This document shows, one piece after another, positions 48,281-59,063 of a stretch of 64,000 bases of DNA. The position numbers and the translations under genes were made by a program. The stretch comes from Branchiostoma lanceolatum. Its lineage: Eukaryota; Chordata; Leptocardii; Amphioxiformes; Branchiostomatidae. The notes below the pieces were generated by a model that was given only the letters and a program-made list of their open reading frames with translations, had not been told where the DNA came from and did not search any database. The stretch covers positions 20,339,269 through 20,403,268 of the forward strand of contig NC_089727.1 of NCBI RefSeq assembly GCF_035083965.1, given 5' to 3'. Within the stretch, counting starts at the first letter, position 1. Each line of letters starts with the position of its first letter.

Positions 48281-49186
48281 ACAACGTTATTATGCATCTT
48301 TTTTTTAAAGTGTGAAGTTGTAAGAAAAAACAAAGAAAGCAATCAATGATGGTGCCCGTACATTATCAAGATCTTATCCAGTCGACGTACAGTTGCTACC
48401 GCATTCTACCCGTTTCAATGAGAACGAGCCTACAAGGCAAATGTTCACCATAGCCAGACAGATTGAATCTGAAGACGTCACGTTTCCATGACAACGAATG
48501 CAGCTCTTATCTCCACATCATTTCCGGTCTCAGGGAAGCGCACATCCACACTTCAGACTGGCCAGCAGGGTGCGGCCGACGATTGAAAATACAAGTACCG
48601 AAGGGGACGAAGCGGGTTTTCGTGCTTGGCCCCCAATATCTTTTGTCAGTTTTCTTGCTCTGCCTATAACCAGTCGCGCTGTGGCACTGCCATGTCCATA
48701 CTGTGACTCCATGTAAAAGCTGCGGAATAGCATCAAACACTTGTCGTTGGCTGGTGTATTTTCCGGTGAGTGTGTATAATCATTTAACTGCAGGCTCACG
48801 TAGAATAGCGTGCCAGTTTGTGATCAGTTTAACCAGTTTAGGGGCGCACCCTGGGGAGTCACCATCTCAAATTTCAAACACAACGCTAGGACAGATACAT
48901 ACGAACTGTCACGTTTACTCCGAGGTTTGCCCGCCTTAGCCTGGGGCCTCCCCTACTTTGCCCCTTGCGGGGTTATCTGTCGGTAGAAAAGTAGAAGAAG
49001 TGACCCTGCCTCTGGACCAAGAAGTCGTGAGTTCGATTCCCACCCGTGTCGCTCAACCGACGTACGCTACTGGAATTAACTTGTAGATATTGTCCATAGT
49101 GTCTCTGTCTTCTCTGTCATAAGCAGAGAAAGAGTAGCTCTTCAGTGATCTACACTGGTTTTGATAAACTTTCACTTTCTTCTCAG
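48281..49186. other. Upstream region of the LRR-Ig gene; no coding exon seen
   Basis: Apart from the LINE tail relic, no conserved frame. An upstream noncoding exon is expected, because an acceptor (TTTCTTCTCAG) ends at 49186. Confidence 0.4.
48925..48997 (+). mobile_element. LINE 3' tail relic
   Basis: GCCCGCCTTAGCCTGGGGCC, CCCCTTGCGGGGTTATCT and a GTAGAAGAAG tail match the 3' end of the element at 48180-48280. The following 49010-49055 has a tRNA 3'-half-like GAGTTCGATTCCCACCC but no 5' half. Confidence 0.45.
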
Positions 49187-49214
49187 GTGTCTTCTGCAGA
49201 AACACAGCTCTAAT

Positions 49215-51332
49215 ATGACGGCCTTGACGTCTATCAGACTGACCATATTTGTATTGTTTCTATCTTGGAAAGTTACAAGACAAAACGCCACCTGCCCGAA
49301 AACATTCAGTTGTTCAGGAACTCCCATGTCATGTCTGAATTACTATTATAGCCGTGGCAACGTTCTCCATTCTATCCCTTCACCGTTACCGTCATTTTTG
49401 ACGGGACTTAATCTGATGCATCAAAACATTCCTGACATAGAAGTTGGAGATTTTCCGCTTCTAGAATCTATGGGGCAGCTGTATATACAAAGATCTGGCG
49501 TCGTAAACATCCAGCCATGTTCTTTTATAAACTTGCCGTGTCTTACAGAACTAAATCTTAGTGGTAACAACATCAGAAAGCTGAAGCCACATACGTTTAA
49601 GGGACTCAATAACTTAGCAATAATGGTCTTGTTTGAAAACAAGCTACATTCCGTTGACAAGAAAGCTTTTGCTGGGCTACCTCGGTTGAAAAGATTGGTT
49701 TTGAATAACAACTGTCTTTCTAGCATCCCACAAAGTATTGTGTTGCTCAAATCACTTAGAGTATTGAGTTTTAAGAACAATATCAAAACATTTCCGATAC
49801 GCGTTGAAGAATTAAAGCGTCTATATGTCCTGTACTTAACAATGGACAAGATAGGATGCGACTGCAGAGAAAGGGAAGTCAAGAAATGGCTTCTAGGATA
49901 TCCACGTGCAAAACAGTGGCACATCGTTTGCATTGATAAAGTTACTGAACAGACAAAACAACTCAAAGATATTACATTGAGCGATATGACATGTCCAGCA
50001 CCTGAAGTATATGTTATAGGCAACAAGGAAAGTAGAAATATCACAGGGAGCAATTCGTTTATCTGTCAGACAAACTGCGAAGAAGGTCTCACATTCTCGT
50101 GGATTCTACCAAATGGTGAGCACAGCTCTTCAAGTCAAACGTATTCCACAAACTACACTTATGTTACAACAAAGTCGTCATGCAAAGGACTGGGTGTGGA
50201 AATATCGGAGACAAGGAGAATGTGCTACGCAGTGTTGAACATCCCTGTAGTTAACAACGCCACAGCAGGCAACTACACTTGCAGGGTGGTGACTAACTAT
50301 ACGAAATCTGCTACAGTGTCTGCTGTACTAAGATTTAGTAATGTTATAACAACCTTGTCGAACCCCGGTGTCACCACAGGATTTAACAACAGTGACGGGA
50401 ATACTGTAGCTAACACCTTTCAGGGTAAAGAAACGACGGTGAAATTGACAAATGAAATTGTGAAAACAACAACAGTCAGGTACATAGTATTGCTAGACGA
50501 TGAAGGTGATAATTTCAACGGGCCAGAACAATCTACAGAAGTGATGATCTACACAATGCTGGCTACCGTCTTCTGTTGTTGCTTTGTATTTGGATCAGCC
50601 ATTTGTATCAAAAACTGTAGATCAGTGTCCAAAGAATGTGGTGGACATGGCAACAATGTGGACGGAAACTACGAAAACGACGACCAGTTTCCGGACTCAA
50701 TTGAAGCTACGAATAGACACTACGAAAATGACGACCAGTTTTCGGACGAAGATGGAGTTACGGTTGGACACTGCAAAAACGACGACCAGTTTCCGGACTC
50801 AATTGAAGCTACGAATAGACACTACGAAAACGACGACCAGTTTCCGGACTCAATTAGAGATACGAATAGACACTACGAAAACGAAGACCAGTTTCCGGAC
50901 GTATCTAAAGCTACGAATAGACACTATGAAAACGACGACCAGTTTCCGGACGCAAATGAAGATACGAACAGACACTACGAAAACGAATACCAGTTTCCGG
51001 ACGTATCTGAAGCTACGAATAGACACTCCGAAAACGACGACCAGTTTCCGGACTCAATTAGAGATACGAATAGACACTACGAAAACGAAGACCAGTTTCC
51101 GGACGTATCTGAAGCTACGAATAGACACTACGAAAACGACGACCAGTTTCCGGACTCAATTAGAGATACGAACAGACACTACGACCAGGACAAAGATGAG
51201 ACCTCAAAAGGACACTATGGCAATGAATTCAAGACAAAATCTGCATGTAAGACAAGCCAAGCATATGGGGAACCTGATGTAATACAAGAAACGGCACCAG
51301 CCTTGTACAGCACCGAGGATGTTGAAGAATAA
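49215..51332 (+). CDS. LRR-Ig type I membrane protein with ten tyrosine-tail repeats
   Basis: Single coding exon, 705 residues. ATG 49215 lies 28 bases after an acceptor and gives a proper signal peptide (about 1-23, SIRLTIFVLFLSW core). Then LRRNT (CPKTFSC...SC, 27-40), about six LRRs (60-210; e.g. LTELNLSGNNIRKL, LKRLVLNNNCLSSIP), LRRCT (CDCREREVKKWLLGY ... C, 215-260), an Ig domain (about 265-375; C284, FSWILP, NYTCRV), a Ser/Thr-rich stalk, one membrane span (443-465, MLATVFCCCFVFGSAICI) and a cytoplasmic tail. From residue 485 the tail has ten 17-residue repeats (YENDDQFPDSIRDTNRH type); eight keep YEN and two have lost Tyr (HCKND, HSEND); YGN follows. pYxN is the Grb2-SH2 consensus. Several N-glycosylation sequons. 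Probably a surface receptor for binding or adhesion; the ligand is unknown. Confidence 0.9.
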   Translation: MTALTSIRLTIFVLFLSWKVTRQNATCPKTFSCSGTPMSCLNYYYSRGNVLHSIPSPLPSFLTGLNLMHQNIPDIEVGDFPLLESMGQLYIQRSGVVNIQPCSFINLPCLTELNLSGNNIRKLKPHTFKGLNNLAIMVLFENKLHSVDKKAFAGLPRLKRLVLNNNCLSSIPQSIVLLKSLRVLSFKNNIKTFPIRVEELKRLYVLYLTMDKIGCDCREREVKKWLLGYPRAKQWHIVCIDKVTEQTKQLKDITLSDMTCPAPEVYVIGNKESRNITGSNSFICQTNCEEGLTFSWILPNGEHSSSSQTYSTNYTYVTTKSSCKGLGVEISETRRMCYAVLNIPVVNNATAGNYTCRVVTNYTKSATVSAVLRFSNVITTLSNPGVTTGFNNSDGNTVANTFQGKETTVKLTNEIVKTTTVRYIVLLDDEGDNFNGPEQSTEVMIYTMLATVFCCCFVFGSAICIKNCRSVSKECGGHGNNVDGNYENDDQFPDSIEATNRHYENDDQFSDEDGVTVGHCKNDDQFPDSIEATNRHYENDDQFPDSIRDTNRHYENEDQFPDVSKATNRHYENDDQFPDANEDTNRHYENEYQFPDVSEATNRHSENDDQFPDSIRDTNRHYENEDQFPDVSEATNRHYENDDQFPDSIRDTNRHYDQDKDETSKGHYGNEFKTKSACKTSQAYGEPDVIQETAPALYSTEDVEE
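50667..51176 (+). repeat. Ten 51-bp coding tandem repeats
   Basis: Exact 51-bp period inside the LRR-Ig cytoplasmic tail; units alternate between SIRDTNRH and VSEATNRH forms toward the 3' end, hinting at 102-bp duplication steps. Repeat number is likely polymorphic. Confidence 0.95.
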
Positions 51333-51982
51333 CAATAACCGATATAGAACTAGACAAGAGACAAGTAAATCAGAACAACCCTGTACACGATTGATGTCGT
51401 CACGATTCCGAGTACGCATGCGCAAGGTCAAAGGTCATTTTATTCGTGGAACATTTTCCGTCTATATTATTGTTTTAATGTGAATAAGAATGTCCAGAAA
51501 GTATTTGTTTATTCCTCAGGGGCCTTTGCTTTTGACATATAAGAAAGAAATACATGAAGAACAATATACAAAGCTTCAATTTACTACTTTCTGCCTTGTT
51601 GTAACGTTAAAAATATTTAAGAACTGTTGTTAGACATTTTGTTGTGTCAAAGTTTCAAACCATATAGACCTGATAAAAATGTTACGATTAGCCATAAATT
51701 GACATCATCAAAACGCTCTCACTTGATGAGTAAGTCTACTTTTATTTTCAAATTCAAGTAAAATGTACGAAAAATGGAATTTTGTTTTTGTGTATCGGGT
51801 ATTGAAGGACATGTGCATGTGCGTCATAACGTTATATACAACAAAAATCTAGGGCATCACCATGGAGATGGTTCACTCAGCAGACTAATTTGTGCACGCC
51901 CCAGTTTTTAGCACTGGTACTTAAAGGGCATAAGACGACAATAACATCAACATGAAGAATGTCCTGAAATTACATACAACAT

Positions 51983-51988
51983 AATAAA
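51983..51988 (+). terminator. Candidate polyadenylation signal of the LRR-Ig gene
   Basis: AATAAA about 650 bp after the stop; no closer canonical hexamer was noticed (AATAAG at about 51484 is a weaker option). Confidence 0.4.
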
Positions 51989-51989
51989 A

Positions 51990-53754
51990 TTGTTAATAAC
52001 ATTGAAATTTTCACAACATATTCACACTTCGGATGTTATTGAACAATGAACCATGAAAGCATCATACCTCCAGCTTTTGATTCTTCCCACCAGGTAATTA
52101 CTTTATTCAGTGACTTACCTGCTCATGATGCCAAAACGAACATGGCATGCGCAGCCGATTCGGAACTTTGCATAAAGGTTCGGAAAGAAATAGATATTAT
52201 TATGTCCTTAAATTTAATGTTATCACGACAATAAGCACTGTTTCCTCATCAAATGATGTTTTTGCAAGCCGTTGTGTAAGGTTCCGAACCGGCTGCCGTG
52301 TTCATTGTGGCGTCATGAGTGGGCATTAGTCACTGATTAATGTAATCACCTGGTGAGAAGATCAGATAAGAAGCTGGATCCATGGAAGTATGGTTTCTGA
52401 TGGTTCAATGTTAGATAACATCAGAAGGGTGTGCATTTGTTTTAAACGCTTATATTCCTTCAATGATGCTATTCCTATTTCAAATAATATGAAAAGGTTG
52501 TATTTTGGTGTATTATGCCGCGTGAAAATTTTTTTTCTTCTGAATTTCTCTAACACCAACTCTTTCAGGAATATCCTGTGATTGTCGTTCGACTAATTTG
52601 GTTACCTTTTTGGTCTCTTGTTTCGAAGAAAAAATATTCTATAGTTAATTAACATCGAGTCACATCGATTCACTGACGTTCAGTATTATCATTGAATGTC
52701 TGGAAAATGTTCCTGTTAAACTGAGTTTTAATAAAACAACTGAATATGTATTTATTATATTTCCTCATCTGTTTTTTTATCATTCTGGTCCGATGACTTT
52801 TTACCTCTATGCTATTTTACTGTTATATTCCTTTTGTGAACTGAATGAAGTCATATCGCTGATCCTAAACATGTCAATTGTTGAAGGATACCTCTTTATT
52901 TGTGTATTTCAGACATCATTAAGTATTGTGGTATAAACATTTGAAGATATGCCCGAATTATAACATGTTTTGTTTAGGTACCTAGCTATCTGTCAGTGTA
53001 TGTAAAGAAGTCATTACTATATTGCAATACGACAAATTGATCTCGGTACAGCAACATGCCAAACAACATCACAGCTGGTGTGTTACGCCTGATGGTGGTT
53101 ATACCGGCTATATAGATACAGATACAGATACAGAACAACCACAACAAGAATTTGTTTGTTTGTTTGAATCTTTGTTTATTCATGAGACGGAAAATTCATT
53201 TAACACTGTATGGATTCGTCTTATGATATTGTTACCACTAGTAGGAAAATGTAAAATAATGTGTATTAGCTTCTTTCTTATTTTTCTTGTATTCTTATGT
53301 TGAGAAAGATTTTATTAAGCAAAGAAAAACAAGACAATTTAAGAATTCGTCTTTGTTTGTCTATTCTTACCTGAAATTAAGAAAACTTTCTACAAAAATG
53401 AAAATAAATTCTCTTTCTCAGTCTCTCTATAAGATTTGGTTTTCCTTTTGTTTTGTTAAATTTGTATTTTTACAGATTCAAATCTTATTAGATATTGTTT
53501 CAAAAATCTTGATTCTACTAGAATAATTTTCTCAAACTTTCTTGCTTTAAGGAAGTTCAAGGAAAAAGTCTTAGATGCAATTCTTGTTTGTGCTTAAAAC
53601 AGGGATTCTTGTTTGTGCTTAAAAAGTTTCTTGTATACAGAATGATATTCTTTCTGACGGAAAGAAATTCTTTGTATAAGGAAAAACAAGAAAAATAAGA
53701 AAAGCGATTTTTGGTAGTGTAAGTGTAAGAAGTAGTAGCAGCAGGGAAGGCATC
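51990..53754. other. No gene seen; probable 3' flank and UTR of the convergent genes
   Basis: AT-rich. The minus strand has AATAAA at about 53308-53313, about 440 bp beyond the cytochrome c stop, a possible polyadenylation signal. Short frames are unrecognised. Confidence 0.4.
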
Positions 53755-55186
53755 TCAAGGCTTTGTGGACTGTTCCATGTAGGAGATGATGTCAGATCGC
53801 TCAGTCTTCTTCTTCAATCCAGCGAAGACCATCTTATTGCCGGGGATGTACTTTGCCGGGTTCTCCAGATAGACCCACAACGTGTCTCTATTCCATGTAA
53901 TTCCTGGTGAAAAAAAGAGAGTTAAATTCCTACGCTGTATGCAAAGTAAAGTTCGTAAAGTTGGATTTTACAGCACCGTTTTTTTGTTGTCGGTTGAAGT
54001 AGCTGTGGCAACATTTACAATCTACAGCTAAAATTTAAAAAAACATGTATACCCATTGCAGATTGCCAAAATAATATATGCTCGAACAAAGAACACACTG
54101 AGCTCATTCAAAAAGTTATACCTAGCTTGTTCGCTCAATAATGAAATTACAATTAAAGAAATACATTCCTTAATCACTTTTCTAATTAAGAACGATAGAG
54201 CGTAGAAAACTATTTTCTCATTATTACAATATACAGCTTAAATTAGAAAAAAACAAGTATACCCAATGAATATTACCCAAATAACAAATACTTAAACGAA
54301 GAACATACCGACTCTATGTTTTTTTTTCAAAAGGTCAAACAAGATTGTTTGCTCAAGAATGAAATGACAATTAAAATAAGGCATTCTTAAATCAATTTTT
54401 CTAATCAAGAACGATAGTGCGTAGAAAACCATTTTCTAATTATTTAATCACTTTTTTCAAAAAGGACAAGTTAGAAAATTATTTTCTAAAAACGCTTAAT
54501 AGCATAAACACCGACAAACATTAGCCTACTTTGCAGGCATTCTATTAAGGCGGCGCAATGTTTATTTTTGAGAGCGCTGATTCGCTGTTTTATTTTCAAC
54601 TTCGGGCTGGGAAAATTCGTATTGTCACATGTTGAAGACCCTAACCGATAGTACCGAATAAGCGCTCTCTCCAATAAATGAACGCCGGTGCCACCTAGAA
54701 GACCTACCAATGAGGCTAGACAAACATATAAACATACCGAAAACAATACCTCCGTGCACGGAGGTGAACACACTTGTTACATGCTCATGTATCAAAACAA
54801 TCACTTCACAGAATAATTTAGCCTAGGGGGCCTTGGGCCCTATTACGTCACTGGCCTTGCAGCCCAGCTAGGCTACAGGATGTAACATGTTGAGTCACAG
54901 TCAGCCGTGTTTTTTTTTTCTTTCTTGAATCTGGCGTTTGAATATAAACTGTAGACATTAGAGCATAACAACACTGACCAACATCGTTACTTCACTCACC
55001 CTTCTTTTTAGTGGAGTCAGTGTAAGAGAAGCCATGCGCCTCTCCCGTCTTGCGGCCGAACAGACCGTTCAGGTTGGGGCCAATCTTGTGCTTCCCTCCA
55101 GGCTCTACTGTATGACACTGGGAACAGCGTTGTTTGAACACCTTCGCGCCCTTCGTTGGGTCGCCGTTCGCAAAACCTTCAGCCAT
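53755..55186 (-). CDS. CYCS: Cytochrome c
   Basis: Electron carrier between complexes III and IV in the mitochondrial intermembrane space; in animals also an Apaf-1 trigger. Exon 1 is 55186-55000, the intron runs 54999-53904, exon 2 is 53903-53755; 111 residues. The phase-1 junction rebuilds KKG|ITW. Visible hallmarks: the heme-attachment [13 protein letters not shown] with the proline loop, [14 protein letters not shown], and [15 protein letters not shown] carrying the axial Met. The C-terminal helix is [14 protein letters not shown]. The N-terminus ([13 protein letters not shown]) is slightly longer than in vertebrates. An acceptor lies 11 bases before the ATG, so there is a 5' UTR intron, as in many animal CYCS genes. 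No defect seen. Confidence 0.95.
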
Positions 55187-55477
55187 CGCCACTGACACTA
55201 AAAATAGAGGAAAACGATTCTTAGGTACACGTCGAATACGTTGACAACACATATCTTGCTTCGGTCCCATTTGCGGGGAGAGGGGGGCTTTTAGCTTTCG
55301 GTGCTCGCATGATTACTTCGCGGTGTCTATTTGTTACTGGGCCCCGTGTTCAATTTGAGTCCGAACTAAAATGATTCGGGGTCCCGGGCGGGTCCAAAAT
55401 AGCCCGACAGCCACTGGGTTTCCCAAGGGGCTAAGCAGGGGTCACACCCGAAAGTGGCCCCAAACAGCCCGAGAGCT

Positions 55478-55679
55478 TAGGATATTTGGAGTTTCTTTGA
55501 ACACAACCAGGTAATCTCACCTGCGAACGTTTCGGTGTCTGTCAGACACCTCCTTCAGAGCTTCTGACTGGAGTACTGCTTCTCACCAGTCAGAAGCTCT
55601 GAAGAAGGTGTCTGACAGACACCGAAACGTCAGCAGGTGAGATAACCTGGTTGCGTTAAAAGAAACTCCAAATATCCTA
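55478..55679. mobile_element. 202-bp palindrome of two inverted hammerhead-like units
   Basis: The arms (55478-55571 and 55585-55679) are near-perfect reverse complements around a short loop. Each arm has GGTGTCTGACAGACACC and CCGAAACGT. Located in the inferred 5' UTR intron of the cytochrome c gene. The sequence resembles terminal repeats of Penelope-like elements. Confidence 0.7.
55599..55631 (+). ncRNA. Hammerhead-ribozyme-like motif
   Basis: CUGAAGA (fits CUGANGA), a 6-8-bp helix GGUGUC/GACACC, GAAAC, then GUC-A as cleavage triplet. Helix III would be only two base pairs, as in Penelope-type hammerheads that act as dimers. The inverted arm (55526-55558, minus) has a damaged core (CUGAAGG) and GUU. 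Confidence 0.45.
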
Positions 55680-56589
55680 TGTTCTACTAACCTGATGAAG
55701 CTATTTTCGGAAGCCCGAGAACTACCTGGCTGGGACCTTATTTTCAATCGGGACCGAAGCGTCAGGCAAAGGTCACATAGCCTTTTGAGACAAAAATTGG
55801 GATAATAAACCACTGAGCCATGGGCATGATATTCAAAGATAGATATACTTAAAACTACTCCTTAAATAGTCTGTTACTTGTCCAAACGTAGTCAAGTACC
55901 TGAGTCTTTAGTTGTCTTTAACTATCGTTTAGAAACCATATATCCTTTTCTTTTCTTTTTCCAACATGTACTAGGTGGACCCAGAAAAGAAGGATAACAT
56001 ACGTCGGTAAGTTAAGTCCAACTTTCTATCACAATCCCGCTAAACAAACATTGCGATCCACAATGAAAACAAACATGGCGCCTGGCCGGGTCGCCATCGC
56101 CGATCGCCATCAGTAAGATCTAGTGATTTCTTGTTCCCTGGTCCATAAATAGATTACTTTATGACAAAATACAACAGCCTGCGATGTTTACTCATCAAAG
56201 CATAGTCTATTCTCTGGTAAATTTCATCCTCTTTTATGGGTTAGTAAAGTCCTCCCAAACCATAAGGCGTATAGGGCGACGCCCATCTCCGTTTCATAGC
56301 CCTGGGCCACACTGTGGTGCAATCACTGCAGCAGGGGGGCTAATTAAACGGCAGTGGAGTGTGTTTAACTTTCATACTAGTACTGTTTCAGAAGTATCTA
56401 CCATCTTTATCAAGTCTTTTGACTTGGTGTGCCTCTTGTCCAGACATGTCCTACCCGAACGCGAACTCGGGCCTTCTGGTTCTGAATGATTTGAACCAGA
56501 TGTGGTAAGTGGCGGAGGCGCAGCCCTCTACACAACATCACGACACCACAGGCGCATACCCCTCCTTTATATGGGTATTCCGATGTATT

Positions 56590-56790
56590 CCGATCCGGCG
56601 GACCAGAATTTGCCGTCAAACTTTGTGATGGGTGACTCTAGGGATTCACTTTTTATTGGGGGGGGGGGGTAGGTTGCTCCTTGCACCCAGGAACGTAATT
56701 CCGGATGGGACGTTAAATCAGAGATCTCGTGTTTGAAGAGAGCCACACCTCGAAAACTTTAACAATCTCACCACACTTGCTGTTTAGAGT
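56590..56790 (+). mobile_element. SINE body fragment
   Basis: GATGGGACGTTAAATCAGAG and GAGAGCCACACCTCG match the body of the SINEs at 31780 and 60605 in plus orientation. The poly-G run near 56660 lies beside it. Confidence 0.4.
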
Positions 56791-57161
56791 GTGGTTTATT
56801 CCCAACGAACACAGGACATAGAGGAATCTTAATTGACACAATAAAAGAACAGCGACTTCCGCAAGGTCTTCTACAACTATACATGCGAACAACAACAATG
56901 GGATTCAAAATAATCAACCTACGTAAAATTATAACAAGTTTATGAATACTTCAACATGTCAAGTTCAAACTATCACTTATGCTACTAGCTCTAAGATCTA
57001 AACATTCTTTGATATATTTACCTATTTGTACACAGTATACTACGCGTTCTGCGTAGATAGATAGAAAACATCCGTAAAATCTTCTTACAGAAACAGGAAG
57101 ACCACCTTATACTGCCCTCATTTCCACTAGGTATAGACACGAAAAAAGCCACATCACTTAC

Positions 57162-57265
57162 CGAATTGACTGCACGATATATCGACGGTAACACAGATTC
57201 TCGCCTCTTCAGAGTCGGTATGAAAAGGAACAGAATGGTCCTGTCTTTTTATGTAGACAAAGGAT
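57162..57265 (-). promoter_or_regulatory. Candidate first exon and promoter of cytochrome c
   Basis: Minus-strand donor CAATTCG|GTAAGTGATG at 57162 and a TATA-like CATAAAAAG around 57247-57256, placing a start near 57220. Inferred from signals only. Confidence 0.3.
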
Positions 57266-58145
57266 GGATGGCGCAACAAAACTGGTTTTACCGGTTTGGC
57301 CAGCCATAATTAGTTAATGAAACAATCAGGTATGCGAAACATGCTAATTTGCAAAGAATTCAGAAAACATTAGCGTAATTACAAAATTGCCGGGATACGA
57401 AAATATATTTGTCTTATTATATCTCTCAGCGGAAAGCAATTACAATCAGTTTTCACAATAGTATCTTAATTAATCATTTTGTACCATAGATTGAGATTAT
57501 GTCTGGAGATGGCAAAGTACAAAATTCGCCAGCCGATTTCTTGCAATAACGAGCGTTAAAAGTCTTAACCAACTAGGTAAACACTGTTCTTTTGTTTTTT
57601 AATGACAACGTAAGATAACCACAGGGAACGTACCCTGCAGGCTATCCTTTGTTATAGTTTTTCGAATACAATAGACATTTGTGTCTTAGCCTTCGGGAGC
57701 CAGAAAACGATTACTGAGTAAGCAGAACATATGCATGCTTTAAATTACTTGTCTAATATCATAATGTCTCTTTGATTTGCATACTTATTACATAAGTAAA
57801 GAGTAACAGGTGTTCAATTTCTGTGTTTCCGTTTCAGGACATTAACCGGAATACACTTTTTTTCGTCAGGCCTTATTCAATTAATGTCATCTTTCTTTCA
57901 GAACACAGGGGCATTAATTGATTAGTTTAACATGATGAAAATACATTTTTGTATCTGATAAATCCACGACTCTTCTGACTTTGGTATTGTACACCGAATT
58001 ATAGATTTTTTCTCATATGTTCTTTGATTATTCAATTGATTTGCTTTCGAATTGGCATACTACAACTTAAGTATCCGTTTCCCGAAATTTATTTTTGTTA
58101 TCATATACATGCTATTTTGGAGTTGCGTTGTACGAGATACAGTGT
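57266..58145. other. No gene seen
   Basis: AT-rich intergenic sequence upstream of the cytochrome c gene; no repeats shared within the window were noticed. Confidence 0.4.
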
Positions 58146-58149
58146 CAAA

Positions 58150-58420
58150 TTTTGTGTGTATGTGTGTTTGTGTGTGTGTGTGTGTGCGTGTGCGTGCGTG
58201 TGAGCGTTTGTGTGTGTGTGTTTGTGTGTCTGTGTGTCTGTGTTTGTGTGTGTGTTTGTGTGTCTGTGTGTCTCTGTATGCGTTTGTGTGACTGTGTGTC
58301 TGTGCATGCGTTTGTGTGTGTCTGTGTGTGTATGCGTTTGTGTGTGTGTGTGTATGTAAGCGTGTTTGTAAGCGTGTTGGTGCGTGTGCGCGTGTGTGTG
58401 TGTGTGTGTGTATTTGTGAC
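58150..58420 (+). repeat. GT microsatellite with TGCGTTTG interruptions
   Basis: Abuts the single inverted minisatellite unit at 58431-58462 (GCATTCAGTACTATGTACAGG), the left end of the composite MITE that runs to 59063. Confidence 0.95.
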
Positions 58421-58430
58421 TTTGCTTGTA

Positions 58431-59063
58431 TTTGGATAGCATTCAGTACTATGTACAGGTTACTTGCTTGTTTGTATATTGACAACTCGCTTGATTAGAT
58501 ATTTCAAATCAGAAGTAAAAGGTCCGGTGCTGCAGCATCTTGGTGTCCATGGATCAAAAGCGCCACCTGGCAATAGTAACGAAAACTGCATTTTTTTACG
58601 CTTTCAAAAAAAACTCTTTTTTTCATTAATGATTCCAAAGCATTATCCTGGCACTGTTAACTACTCCTCCAATTGTTCCTCTGTGCCTTTTTTTTAGTCC
58701 TTTGGACATTGCTTGATGACTGATCTTTATAGAATATGAGAAACTCACAAGCAAAAGGCTGAAGAGTTTTTCGTTGGAGTACTAGTACCTTTGTTTTCAT
58801 GGATCAAGAGCGTCACCTGGCAATTCTTACTCGATCTGCAAGTATTCATTGTCATGGAAGCTTCACAGTTATAGATATAATAAGATATCTCATAGACCCG
58901 TTTGAGCCGGAACATCAAGTTAATAATATACAGGATCCACCGTGTATTTTTTTTATCGATGTATGCCCGACTGGTATAGTTTACCATTTTTTTAACACAG
59001 CAAAATAGTCCGAAAACGCATACAGTTCTGGTAAAAATTGCAAGAGGACGCTTTTGAACCATG
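58431..59063. mobile_element. Composite MITE
   Basis: Left terminal unit, arms at 58548 (ATGGATCAAAAGCGCCACC) and 58799 (ATGGATCAAGAGCGTCACC), and the inverted right arm ending CGCTTTTGAACCATG. Degenerate minisatellite follows at about 59220-59290. Confidence 0.65.

Noticed and set aside
49010..49055. Possible tRNA gene (GAGTTCGATTCCCACCC)
   Set aside because: Only a 3' half is present; no matching acceptor 5' strand or anticodon arm. Probably a SINE relic.
49421..50053. 210-codon minus-strand frame
   Set aside because: Antisense shadow of the LRR-Ig coding exon.
50584..51282. 232-codon Thr-rich frame
   Set aside because: Shifted-frame reading of the 51-bp tail repeats in the LRR-Ig gene.
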